Shown here one piece after another: positions 21,439 through 32,200 of a stretch of 36,054 nucleotides of DNA. Under the pieces are notes generated by a model. It did not search any database. It worked only from the letters and a program-made list of their open reading frames with translations, and was not told the origin of the DNA. The position numbers were made by a program, and so were the translations under genes. Positions within the stretch are counted from its first letter, which is position 1, and each line of letters starts with the position of its first letter. This stretch comes from Carex sylvatica (Eukaryota > Streptophyta > Magnoliopsida > Poales > Cyperaceae). The stretch is from contig CAXKVR010000375.1 of NCBI GenBank assembly GCA_964058845.1, forward strand, positions 1 to 36,054, given 5' to 3'.

Positions 21439-22019
21439 TAGACAGATAGAGTGGGAAAAATGGCACGCCGGAGCCGGTTCCGTCACGGAACGGCACGGGC
21501 ACGGCACGGCACGGCACGGATGTTAGATACGTGCCGTGCCTCGCGTGTCCCGTGCCGTGACCAATTGTTAGCAAAGAAGACACGGCACGGCACGGCACGG
21601 CACGGAAATTACCTTCATCACGGCACGGCACGGCACGGAACACGGCACGAAACACGGCACGGCACGGAACGGGAGAAGGTAGGAGACTAGGAGCACCGAT
21701 TTGGTCACGGCACGACTTGATCACGGCACGCGAGTCACGGCACGACTTGGTCACGGCACGATTTGGTCACGGCACGCGAGTCACGGCGTGACTCGCGTGC
21801 CGTGACCATTCACGTGCCGTGACCACCCTTCATAATTTTGGTCACGACACGGCACGGCACGTGAAAAATTAACTTGGTCACGGCACGGCACGGCACGTGA
21901 CCAAAGTCACGGCGTGTTAATCACGGCACAGCACGGCACGTTTTTTCCACACTATAGACAGATCTTCATCCGATTACTACCCAATAACAACCATCTCTTC
22001 TCATTTCAAATTTGGCCCA
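21388..22019. repeat. 24-bp direct repeat flanking the hAT element
   Basis: The 24-bp sequence beginning TCTTCTCATTTCAAATTT and ending GGCCCA is identical at 21388-21411 and 21996-22019, outside both target duplications of the hAT element. It is too far out to be its target duplication and points to an earlier local duplication or an older element into which the hAT copy inserted. Confidence 0.85.
21447..21954. mobile_element. Non-autonomous hAT element made of ACGGC repeats
   Basis: A 508-bp element with short terminal inverted repeats TAGAGTGGGAAAAA and TTTTTTCCACACTA and a perfect 8-bp target duplication TAGACAGA (21439-21446 and 21955-21962). Length of duplication and TAG-type tips fit the hAT superfamily. 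Almost the whole interior is repeats of CACGG/ACGGC and the reverse CCGTG/GCCGT, in both orientations, with longer units such as TCACGGCACGACTTGGTCAC. Dense subterminal short repeats are the usual binding sites for hAT transposases. No transposase is encoded; open frames on both strands are by-products of the GC-rich repeats. Confidence 0.88.
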
Positions 22020-22686
22020 ATGACAATAACAATCTTATCTTCTTTTCTGCGCCTGCAAGTTCAAATTTCCTATAATTATAATAACTCATTTTACATCACA
22101 TAAATTAAAATAATTTCTATGTTGCGTTATCATTTTGCCTAAATCTATTCATTACCCAACTTATTCAAATTTACATGATAATAATCATAATAACATAAAA
22201 TCATTATCAATAAGAATCCCAAGAAAATAACCAATAGCTGGTTTGTGCTACGAAGGTGAAAGTGAGAAGGTGAGAAGGTATCACATATGAGCCATTAATG
22301 AGCTTAATGGAGTGCTCTACAATACTGTAACCTTGAATTGCATGTTTTACTAATTAAGCATTTACTAAACTCTAAATGAACTACCAAAAGAAAGAAAGAA
22401 GGGAGAGTACTTGTGCACTCACTGACACAGAGTTTCAAGGGCTACTCTAAATCACCTATTCAGTCGACACAACACCTACAAACTTTTCTGTGTTAGCTGG
22501 TTGCAATGTTCTGCAAAGAAAAATATGAAATAATCAATTAACATAGTAGAGAAAATAATAACTCTATTTCACTCATGATGTAGATTAGTGTCATGCACTT
22601 ATTAAAATGAATAAATTACAAAAGTAGTACCTTTAAAAAACAAAATTATCAGATTATACATCACTAATCCGTACTGGAGACAGAAT
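22020..22686. other. AT-rich non-coding stretch
   Basis: No gene or element recognised. A short GTGAGAAGGTGAGAAGG duplication lies near 22261-22277. Confidence 0.5.
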
Positions 22687-22824
22687 ATGAAAGAAAGAAA
22701 GGTTAAATTGGAGACCCAAATTGAGTCCTTGGAGAAATCATATATGGAGATGGTGAGATCATTAGAGAATATGAAAAAACAGAGAGTGAATTTGGAAAAA
22801 CTTAAACTTAGGATTAGGTCATAG
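22687..22824 (+). CDS. Short coiled-coil-like ORF, possible exon relic
   Basis: An ATG-started frame of 45 codons: MKERKVKLETQIESLEKSY, then MEMVRSLENMKKQRVNLEKL, then KLRIRS and a stop. Hydrophobic residues recur with heptad-like spacing and charged K/E residues fill the rest, so a coiled coil is likely if it is translated. Base composition is less AT-extreme than the surroundings. No family is recognised. It could be the last exon of a lost gene or of a transposase; no promoter, splice partner or conserved neighbour supports expression. Confidence 0.3.
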   Translation: MKERKVKLETQIESLEKSYMEMVRSLENMKKQRVNLEKLKLRIRS

Positions 22825-24671
22825 ATTGCTTAGAAAAGGATTGCACATCTAATTAGGTCTTTGTCTTTGATACCTACAACCAATGCATCTCATATTATCT
22901 CTCTGTATTTTGTTCTCTCTTTAGATCTATTAAGAATTAATTTAGGATACATGTCCATATTCATCTTAAGTATGTCTATATAATGAATAATTGCTATGAT
23001 ATGCTATCTTTCTCCTATGAGCTAGTTTACCACTTTAAAACTGACTAAAGTTAATATTCACATTTATAGGGTTCTATTTGTAAATAATCTTGTGTTTCAT
23101 TCTTGTCAGTATCTGCATTACACTAAGAAGAAACAGTAAGCATAATTAGGTAGCAAGTAAAAGGAGATTAAAAGCATCTTTTATGAAATCGTCATTTCAA
23201 CATTCAGGTCTTTGATTTATTTATAAAAAATAAAAAAAGAGGAAATCGCCTCTCACGGCTTAGTACAAAGCGTAAGAAAAGAAGGCAGCGAAAGTTAAAT
23301 CACTCGATCAAAGAGAGAATGTAAAATGAGGGACCAGTCGTCTATTCAAAGAAAAGAAAAGGAAGACCGCTTCCAGAGAGGCGAAGAGCAATTCTTTGGA
23401 AATGAAGCGGAGGAAGTATGAGAGAGCCAATGAAAAAGAAATAAAGTTTTTTGAAAAACTCGGGAAAATAAAAGATGAAGAGAAATCTGAAAAGAATAAT
23501 AAAGTATTACTATCGTTTGGGCTGATTTTTAATTAATTGTAAATTAAAATAAAAAATATAGCTAGACGGTGACATTTTTTTATGAAAAATTGAAATATAA
23601 GAAAGATGAATGAATTATCCCCTCCAGCTGATGGGACAGTCTTTATCTAATTCAAACAATTAGCTCTGTAGTGCTAAATAACAACAAAGAAAAAAAAAGG
23701 ATGGAATGTAAATTCAAACCGTGTATTTCATATATATTTTTGTCCCTCTTCGGTTTCTTGCCTTTTTACTCAATCTAAGAATGGAATGTAAATTCTGTAA
23801 GAATCTGACTCACATAGTCACATTTTAACTTCAATTTTCACAGTGATTGTTGCTCAATTTTTTTTTTTAATTTCAAATTTTACAATAAAATATTATAATG
23901 TGTGAAAAAAAGAATTTTAATTGTTATCTTTATGTAATGAGTAAAATATAATTTGTACAACATAATGAGTTTTTAATATTTTATTTGTAAAATATAATAA
24001 AACTAGTTATTATATTAGTATTATTTGTTATTCACCCGCTACTGTTTCGTTATCCAATAATATTAACACGTAAAGATAGAGTATAGTAAGATTAATTATT
24101 AATGAATAAGGATGGGATATGAGTAAGACCAATTTTAATGAATATGGGTTAGAAAATACCTCCACCCGATACATACCATATCCCATTTGACACCTCTAAT
24201 GTCTCTACACCAAAAGGGAATGGGAGAATTTCATATATCCAATATGCAATTTTAGAACTATTTTTTCTTTATTTTCTATCTTCAATTACTTAAAAATATT
24301 TACATAATCATAGTTCTGACCTGTTTATTTGTGCTAGTCAAATATAAATATAATTCTGATTTGTTTCGAGTAGAGTGGATTCTGACCTTTATTCATAAAT
24401 CATAACAACAAAATATTACCAATAAAAAATTTAATTTGTTTAAATGAGGCACTTGTATTTTTAGTGCCGGATCATAGTACATGCGAGTGCGTGTTCGAGA
24501 ACAGTTATGATTTTTCAAAAAAGCACTTATATTTTAGATAAATTTAGCATGTTAAATTTAAAAAGGTTTATTTGACTTTCATGCCAGATTATTAAGTATG
24601 TTATTTTTTCTATTTGCGATCTATTGGATGCACCGCTGCTGCAGGAGCAAATATGGACCAATGAATTAGAA
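22825..24671. other. Mostly AT-rich non-coding stretch
   Basis: No gene recognised. The part 23240-23470 is less AT-rich (CGCCTCTCACGGCTTAG, GACCGCTTCCAGAG) and may be a worn retroelement piece. At 24165-24200 the reverse complement TAGAGGTGTCAAATGGG with GATATGGTATGTATCGGG looks like the end of a hAT-type element; the opposite end was not found. Confidence 0.45.
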
Positions 24672-24693
24672 CCGTTGATTGATCAATCAACGG
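24672..24693. repeat. Perfect 22-bp palindrome
   Basis: CCGTTGATTGA followed directly by its exact reverse complement TCAATCAACGG. It lies about 90 bp upstream of the leader-like segment. It may be a transcription-factor site or an element scar. Confidence 0.85.
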
Positions 24694-24749
24694 CAAAATT
24701 GGAATAGTACTCCGTAAGTAGAAAATTTAATTTGATGCTTCCATTCGCC

Positions 24750-25025
24750 TCCAGTTGATTTCCTCAAACCTCTCTCTTCGCCAACAGAATAGAAGAATAG
24801 AATAGAGTACTTACCCTCTCTCCCTTTTCCCCTCCGTGCCCCCTGACCCCCCTTCGTCGCCTCTTCTCTGTCACACACACAGCCTCTCCTCAAACTCCTC
24901 TCGCTCACCACCTGACGAAACCCTAGATTAGATTCTGAAGAGGAGAGACGAAGGCTCATCGTCGTTACTTCTTTCATGCAAAACATAAAAATTAGGTCTC
25001 CTCCGATCGTCCAGCCCCTCGTCTT
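24750..25025 (+). promoter_or_regulatory. Leader-like segment, probably of the EER5-like copy
   Basis: A pyrimidine-rich, GC-richer block (CCTCTCTCTTCG, CCCTCTCTCCCTTTTCCCC, GTCGCCTCTTCTCTGTC) runs into ACGAAACCCTAGATTAG and GAAGAGGAGAGACGAAGG. This is the usual look of a plant transcription start and 5' untranslated region on the plus strand. It precedes the broken EER5-like gene in the right orientation. The expected first coding exon is not visible after it, so most of the N-terminal coding region seems deleted. The minus-strand open frame across this block (24687-24986) is antisense and not a gene. Confidence 0.5.
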
Positions 25026-25248
25026 CTTCTAATGTTAACTAATAGTAATTATGTAGCCTTTTTAATTTGTTAAGATAGAACACTACTAGCTAGCAATTCG
25101 AAATCTTAGTCCTTTTACCAATGTAATGTTTGTGATTTTTTCATATTTAGTTAAGATAAAATTTAGTGGCACATATATGGCACTCAATTTCTGTAAAGAA
25201 ACTGGCAAAACTATCCTTAAATATGACATTGCATCTCTTAATCATACC

Positions 25249-27790
25249 GCTATGCAAGGCAAGAACCCGACCCTGAAATGCAGTTAATAGGCAAAGGAAT
25301 AGGAAAAAGGTAAGAGTACTTGATTAAATTTGCAGATGAATTTTGCCGGCACTTCCTTCTGGAGCAGTTTATCTAGTTACTAACTGGTAGACAGATTAGT
25401 ATAAGCTAAGATTTTTTGGAATGTTTCTCCCTCTGATTAGCTACACAACTTGTCATTACATGAGTCTGTGTAACTACTTAGTTTTGCATTGTGTTTATAG
25501 TGTATATATGCGGTTGTATTGTTTAATTATAAAAGTAATTTAACAATATATCTCAAACATGGAAAAGGACCTAAGCGTGTTGGAGCTCTGTATATGACTT
25601 GTCAATTATTTAAAATATACTGTAAGGTCTCTCTCTCTCTCCCTATAAAGGAGCCTAGCTAGCATGGAGATATTAGTTGGTGATCAAAAGCAAAATTAAC
25701 ATTTTGCCTTAAACCTGCAGCTTGGCACAGTTCATCTATGTCGCAGTGTGATAAGGAGTATAGAGACTGCTCGTATATTTGATTTTGAGGACTTTCATGT
25801 AACAGACAAGGTTTTCATTTTGAAATTTATTGTTTTCTTTAGATGTGAATTCTAAAAGTTGCAATATTTGGTTTTCGTGTTTGTTGTTTTACATTTTTCT
25901 TAAATTGTCTCACAGGTGACTTATATGTATTACACAGGTCGTTTGGAGGTTTTTAATGAAAATGTTCTCGCTGTGAGTATAAACTAATACCATGTCTTTC
26001 ATTGAATTTGAAGATATGGGGTTTTCAGTATTTCATTTGTAACATAAACATGTATTTGTTTTCTTATGTGAATAGGCTGATCAGAAGCTGACATATAGTT
26101 TGGCACGTTCTGATCCTCTAAATATGTCAAATATGAGGTAATTTTTTTAACATTCTATATTTCTAGTTATCATGTAATCATACAAGTTGTTTCAAAGATC
26201 AATTGGTTATCTCAATTTGGAAAAAATATGCTAATTTTTATGTTTGTTTGCTTTTTGAATAGAATGATTTTGAAGTATCTAATACCTGTGAAGCTCTCAA
26301 TTGGTATATTATACCTAAGATGTCGTTTCTAAAGTATAATCTAATGGAGGTACCACTTTTTTCCAATATAAAACAGTGGCATAGCCTGCACATGCCAACT
26401 GTGTAGACTAATTATTTTCGTTTGCTGATTATTTGTTTGCTGTTGCAGTATTCAGGTGTCATAGATGCATTGAAAACGGGAGATGTCAGGTTGCTTAGAT
26501 AAGCTCTTCAAGAGCATGAAGAACAGTAATTTTCCTGTCTTTATTCTAATAAAAGTTTATTTCTGTCAGATTTATGCATACATTTTCTTCCTCAAGATAT
26601 ATATGACGGTTGTTTTTTCAAAACGGTAAACAGCTCCAAAAGTTTATTTAGAAACACCGCAGCCTCTTTGTTATTACAAGGGATCCAGTTAGAACTTTTG
26701 GCCACATAACATGATAACACTCTTTGTTGCATTGATAATGAGGTTTTGAAATTGCAAGTCACAATGCTAACTCATCCATCCTGTTCATATGCATAAAAAA
26801 TTATAAGATCAAGAAAAAAGTCGAAAAATCAACTGTCAGCTAGGTTAATCTTATGTTTCAAATTCTTATTTGCTTCACCTTGTGTCAAATTGACTCTTAA
26901 ATTTAAATTTCATTGACCTTAAAAAAAAATAACTAAAATTTCATTGAGTATTTCATGTCATAATATAGTTTGGGTTTGTCATTTGAAATTTGAAATTTGA
27001 ACATTGAATTTTGAATTCATGATGCATGAAGAAATGTTGTCAAGAAGTGTCACATAAAAGAGTTGTTTTTGTAAAATCCTCATTCATTGTTCTCTTTTTT
27101 GTGATGAATAGATTTTTGAGATCAGGTGTTTATCTTGTGCTTTGGGCTTTTATTTTGAAAATACGCTTTGGGTTTTTATTTTGAAATAACATTCGTTGTG
27201 TATGTTAATAAAAAATAAAAAAAAAATACATTCCTTATGTATTTTTGTAGATATATGATTCGAAAGAAAAAAGATCCATACAAGGCTCATCAAGTTGGAT
27301 ATCATTCATTGTTCTCTTTTTTGTGATGAATAGATTTTTGAGATCAGGTGTTTATCTTGTGCTTTGGGCTTTTATTTTGAAATAACATTCGTTGTGTATG
27401 TTAATAAAAATAAATAAATAAAAAATACATTCCTTATGTATTTTTGTAGATATATGATTCGAAAGAAAAAAGATCCATACAAGGCTCATCAAGTTGGATA
27501 CAATTATTAAGGCATTGAAATGGTTTGGAATATAGATTGATACTGATGAGGTATGTGTTAATTTCTTTCATAGTTTTTTTTTTTTTTTACTTTAAATTGG
27601 TAATGATTTTTTGAAAATCAGTTGCAAATAAAATAATGATTTTTTGAACATGCAGGGAGAGTGTATGGTTACTATGCTTATATATAAGAATCTTGTTAAA
27701 TGATACTTTGCACACAAAAGCAAAGTGTGTGTTCTTAGCAAGAGTGATCCGTTTCCAAAACTAAGTGGGAAGCCTGTGATGACCTCCTGA
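25249..27790 (+). pseudogene. EER5: Broken EER5/Thp1 (PCI-domain, TREX-2 subunit) gene copy
   Basis: The family (plant EER5, animal PCID2, yeast Thp1) is a nuclear PCI-domain subunit of the TREX-2 complex in mRNA export. Exons seen: 25561-25626 (YMTCQLFKIY), 25721-25810 (LGTVHLCRSVIRSIETARIF), 25916-25972 (VTYMYYTGRLEVFNEN), 26076-26137 (ADQKLTY), 26263-26349 (MILKYLIPVKLSIGIL), 26449-26526 (DVRLLR-stop-ALQEHEEQ), a short FLRSGVYLVL piece at 27112 and 27334, 27450-27550 (KDPYKAHQV), and 27656-27790 (AHKSKVCVLSKSDPFPKL up to the TGA at 27788). Introns keep GT/AG ends, so this is not a processed copy. Lesions: the acceptor before 25561 reads AT, two extra bases at about 26312, TAA at 26500, part of an exon lost after FLRSGVYLVL, a frameshift and TAG in 27496-27536, TGA at 27701. 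GKNPTLK at 25258-25278 may be a remnant of an upstream exon. The N-terminal half is otherwise missing. Confidence 0.85.
27081..27502 (+). repeat. 222-bp tandem duplication within the EER5-like pseudogene
   Basis: CATTCATTGTTCTC starts at 27081 and again at 27303. Each copy contains the FLRSGVYLVL exon piece, an AT-rich stretch ending TTTTTGTAG and the start of the next exon (ATATATGATTCG...CATCAAGTTGGATA). The second copy is shorter by about 20 bp because the first has its own internal duplication of the TTTGGGYTTTTATTTTGAAA motif. A working gene would not carry this arrangement. Confidence 0.9.
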
Positions 27791-28376
27791 TTTGCTCATT
27801 GTTTTCATTTTTGTCTTATTTTTTCTAACGGTTTGGACAACCGATGTTAACTAATATGTTGTTTTTAAAGAATTTAGTTTAATTGGTTATATTTGCTTAG
27901 AATCTACTGATCGTCATTTTATTATATTCTTTTTTTCTCATAGTTGATAGAGTTTAGGCCAATTTATGTAACGGTGCGATATCTGAATAAAACTTGTAGT
28001 ACATAAACTTCCATACTTTAACACAATATTTGTTATCACTAATCCAGAACAAAAGAGTGCGAAGCATAATTTTATATTATATGTGAAAGTATTAACCGAA
28101 CTAGAGCCATCATCATGTTACAACCATGATCCAAAGAAACGCCCAATAGTTACAAACAAATCACAATACTAAACTAGAATTAGAACTCACAGAATATATC
28201 CTGAATTTAGTTTCTGTTTTCATGCCAAAAGACTACACAACAATCTAGTCATAATTGTCAAACCAAAAGATCCAAGTAAAAGAAAAGAAAAGAAAAGAAA
28301 GGCTCGTAAATTCCTAGTGCCCCACTTCCAGGAGGTCATGAGATCTCTCATAAAAAATTGACTGCAGTTTCTTTAC
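27791..28376. other. Gap between the two convergent gene-like units
   Basis: It probably holds 3' flanking sequence of both the plus-strand pseudogene and the minus-strand exon. An (AAAAG)n microsatellite lies at about 28278-28300. No other gene seen. Confidence 0.55.
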
Positions 28377-28463
28377 TCAGTTGAGCCAGGCACCAACATT
28401 CTCTCCATCAAGTGTAACCCAATCCACGACAGTAGCAGCCGATTGCTCCCACCACTCTTCCAC
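28377..28463 (-). CDS. Candidate last exon of an unidentified gene
   Basis: On the minus strand, after a good acceptor (GTTGCACAG at 28464 and beyond), an open frame reads [18 protein letters not shown] then [10 protein letters not shown] and a TGA at 28379-28377. It gives 28 codons of balanced composition, rich in W, D and E, unlike the AT-driven frames around it, so it looks like real coding sequence. The phase is assumed from the exon start. I do not recognise the family. Upstream on the same strand lies the 302-bp tandem array, each unit of which contains an exon-like segment, so the array may sit within the introns of this gene. The rest of the gene would lie beyond the right edge of the window. 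Confidence 0.5.
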   Translation of the reverse strand: MEEWWEQSAATVVDWVTLDGENVGAWLN

Positions 28464-28896
28464 CTGTGCAACAAAAAGAAATCCACAACAGTAACTTGGA
28501 AGGTATGGCGATTCAATCAGAAAGGGATAGGTAGTCTCAATTCATCACATGAATAATGATCATAGAAAATGGAATATATAGAACTAGTCATTGGTTGATG
28601 TTGGTTTCAAGTTTTCTTTTCAAAGAAAAAAGCAAGCCAAAAAGTACTAACCAAGCCCATGACACGATGACAGTCATTGTTGAGGTTTTCACAACCTCCC
28701 TCAAAAGAATTACTAAGCTTTGGCAAATCATATTTCCATTACAACTCTCTCTTGTTCAGATGCTAGTTTCATACAGTAATTGGCCATCCTAGAAAAGAAG
28801 AAATGTGTCAACAAAACACAAATTTGAAACGACAACCCATCACTAGTTAATAGGATTCTGAATTAAAGCAAAAATGAATTGGAAGAATTTGTACAT
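28464..28896 (-). other. Putative intron between the last exon and the array
   Basis: AT-rich, with no repeat unit and no convincing exon. The plus-strand open frame 28556-28792 has no domain and is judged to be chance. Confidence 0.4.
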
Positions 28897-29069
28897 CTCG
28901 AATTGGATGCGTGCCGTTCCAAGAAAGCATCCCACTCGAACAAAATCCCCATCTACATAAACAAAAGTAAAAGTCAGATATCGGTACGAACCAAGAGTGA
29001 ATGTTGTGAGAGATGACCACTTAAAAGAAGACAATAACAAAGACCTATCAGCTCCAACAAGTAACGGCC

Positions 29070-29089
29070 AAGTCAGCTTTGGCTGACTT
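29070..29089. other. Conserved hairpin of the array unit (first copy)
   Basis: AAGTCAGC-TTTG-GCTGACTT: a perfect 8-bp stem with a 4-base loop. It recurs at the same place in each of the 22 hairpin segments; a few copies have GTCAGGTTTGGCTGAC, which shortens the stem by one pair, and one (about 35838) has CAGCTTGGGCTGAC. Confidence 0.85.
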
Positions 29090-29175
29090 CAACCGGTAAG
29101 GTACACGAAAGTAAGGGAAGAACTAAGTAATGCAACAAAAAAGAAAGGAGATATTATGAAGGAAACTTATCTTAC

Positions 29176-29253
29176 AAGCGAACTCGCAACGAGGAATTGG
29201 CTGGTGGATGCGTGTCGTGCCAAGAAAGCGGCCCACTCCAAGAAAATCCCCAT
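29176..29253 (-). other. Exon-like 78-nt segment of the array unit (example copy)
   Basis: On the minus strand each full unit has a pyrimidine-rich run ending TTTTGTTTATGTAG, then 78 nt beginning ATGGGGATTTT and ending TTCGCTT, then GTAAGATAAG, a near-ideal donor. The length is a multiple of three and in typical copies all three frames are open, so inclusion or skipping would keep the frame. Later units (from about 34210) read ATTGGG instead of ATGGGG yet keep the AG and GT. In one frame copies read like FLEWAAFLERHASNSQ followed by VYIAISL or GLVAISL. Which frame, if any, is used cannot be told. The copy nearest the last exon (about 28897-28953) differs after CACGCATCC and would need another donor. 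Confidence 0.4.
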
Positions 29254-32200
29254 CTACATAAACAAAAGTAAAACTCAAATATCGGTACAAACCAAGAGTG
29301 AAGGTTGTGAGACATGACCACTTAAAAGAAAACTATAACAAAGACCTATCAGCTCCAACAAGTAACGGCCAAGTCAGGTTTGGCTGACTTCAACCGGTAA
29401 GGTACACGAAAGTAAGGGAAGAACTAAGTAATGCGACAAAAAAGAAAGGAGAAATTGTGAAGGAAACTTATCTTACAAGCGAAATCGCAATGTAGACTTG
29501 GCTGTTCGATGCGTGCCGTTCCAAGAAAGCACCCCACTCCAACAAAATCCCCATCTACATAAACAAAAGTAAAAGTTAGATATCGGTACTAACCAAGAGT
29601 GAAGGTTGAAATATGACCACTTAAAAGAAGACTATAACAAAGACCTATCAGCTCCAACAAGTAACGGCCAAGTCAGCTTTGGCTGACTTCAACCGGTAAG
29701 GTACACGAAAGTAAGGGAAGAACTAAGTAATGCAACAAAAAAGAAACGAGATATTGTGAAGGAAACTTATCTTACAAGCGAAATCGCAACGAGGTTTTGG
29801 CTGGTGGATGCGTGTCGTTCCAAGAAAGCGGCCCACTCCAAGAAAATCCCCATCTACATAAACAAAAGTAAAACTCAGATATCGGTACAAACCAAGAGTG
29901 AAAGTTGTGAGACATGACCACTTAAAAGAAAACTATAACAAAGACCTATCAGCTCCAACAAGTAACGGCCAAGTCAGCTTTGGCTGACTTCAACCGGTAA
30001 GGTACACGAAAGTAAGGGAAGAGCTAAGTAATGCGACAAAAAAGAAAGGAGAAATTGTGAAGGAAACTTATCTTACAAGCGAAATCGCAATGTAGACATG
30101 GCTGTTGGATGCGTGCCGTTCCAAAAAAGCAGCCCACTCCAAGAAAATCCCCATCTACATAAACAAAAGTAAAACTCAGATATCAGTACAAACCAAGAGT
30201 GAAGGTTGTGAGATATGACCACTTAAAAGAGAACTATAACAAAGACCTATCAGCTCCAACAAGTAACGGCCAAGTCAGCTTTGGCTGACTTCAACCGGTA
30301 AGGTACACGAAAGTACGGGAAGAACTAAGTAATGCGACAAAAAAGAAAGGAGAAATTGTGAAGGAAACTTATCATACAAGCAAAATCGCAACGTAGACTT
30401 GGCTGTTGGATGCGTGCCGTTCCAAGAAAGCAGCCCACTCCAAGAAAATCCCCATCTACATAAACGAAATTAAGGGAAGAACTAAGTAATGCAACAAAAA
30501 AGAAAGGAGAAATTGTGAAGGAAACTTATCTTACAAGCGAAATCGCAACGAGGTCTTGGCTGGTGGATGCGTGCCGTTCCAAGAAAGCGGCCCACTCCAA
30601 GAAAATCCCCATCTACATAAACAAAAGTTAACTCAGATATCGGTACAAACCAAGAGTGAAGGTTGTGAGACATGACCACTTAAAAGAAGACTATAACAAA
30701 GACCTATCAGCTCCAACAAGTAACGGCCAAGTCAGGTTTGGCTGACTTCAACCGGTAAGGTACACGAAAGTAAGGGAAGAACTAAGTAATGCGACAAAAA
30801 AGAAAGGAGAAATTGTGAAGGAAACTTATCTTACAAGCGAAATCGCAATGTAGACTTGGCTGTTGGATGCGTGCCGTTCCAAGAAAGCGGCCTACTCCAA
30901 GAAAATCCCCATCTACATAAACAAAAGTAAAACTCAGATATCGGTACTAACCAAAGAGTGAAGGTTGTGAGATATGACCACTTAAAAGAGAATTATAACA
31001 AAGACCTATCAGCTCCAACAAGTAACGGCCAAGTCAGCTTTGGCTGACTTCAACCGGTAAGGTACACGAAAGTAAGGGAAGAACTAAGTAATGCGACAAA
31101 AAAGAAAGGAGAAATTGTGAAGGAAACTTATCTTACAAGTAACGGCCAAGTCAGCTTTGGCTGACTTCAACCGGTAAGGTACACGAAAGTAAGGGAAGAA
31201 CTAAGTAATGCGACAAAAAAGAAAGGAGAAATTGTGAAGGAAACTTATCTTACAAGCGAAATCGCAATGTAGACTTGGCTGTTGGATGCGTGCCGTTCCA
31301 AGAAAGCATCCCACTCGAACAAAATCGCCATCTACATAAACAAAAGTAAAAGTCAGATATTGGTACTAGCCAAAGAGTGAAGGTTGTGAGAGATGACCAC
31401 TTAAAAGAGAACTATAACAAAGACCTATCAGCTCCAACAAGTAACGGCCAAGTCAGCTTTGGCTGACTTCAACCGGTAAGGTACACGAAAGTACGGGAAA
31501 AACTAAGTAATGCGACAAAAAAGAAAGGAGAAATTGTGAAGGAAACTTATCATACAAGCAAAATCGCAATGTAGACTTGGCTGTTGGATGCGTGCCGTTC
31601 CAAGAAAGCAGCCCACTCCAAGAAAATCCCCATCTACATAAACAAAAGTAAAACTCAGATATCGGTACAAACCAAGAGTGAAGGTTGTGAGATATGACCA
31701 CTTAAAAGAGAACTATAACAAAGACCTATCAGCTCCAACAAGTAACGGCCAAGTCAGCTTTGGCTGACTTCAACCGGTAAGGTACACGAAAGTACGGGAA
31801 GAACTAAGTAATGCGACAAAAAAGAAAGGAGAAATTGTGAAGGAAACTTATCATACAAGCAAAATCACAATGTAGACTTGGCGTTTGGATGCGTGCCGTT
31901 CCAAGAAAGCAGCCCACTCCAAGAAAATCCCCATCTACATAAACGAAATTAAGGGAAGAACTAAGTAATGCAACAAAAAAGAAAGGAGAAATTGTGAAGG
32001 AAACTTATCTTACAAGCGAAATCGCAATGTAGACTTGGCTGTTGGATGCGTGCCGTTCCAAAAAAGCGGCCCACTCCAAGAAAATCCCCATCTACATAAA
32101 CAAAAGTAAAACTCAGATATCGGTACTAACCAAAGAGTGAAGGTTGTGAGATATGACCACTTAAAAGAGAACTATAACAAAGACCTATCAGCTCCAATAA

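Noticed and set aside
21419..21754. Open frames on both strands with PCRAV/ARHGT-type repeats
   Set aside because: Produced by GC-rich ACGGC repeats that lack stops; inside the hAT element.
24687..24986. 99-codon minus-strand frame
   Set aside because: It lies antisense to a typical plant leader (AAACCCTAG on the plus strand).
28556..28792. 78-codon plus-strand frame
   Set aside because: No domain; lies in putative intron sequence of the minus-strand unit.
28843..31701. Three minus-strand frames containing FLGTAR or SWNG
   Set aside because: They run from intron-like sequence through the array unit; only the AG-to-GT segment is of interest and it is reported separately.
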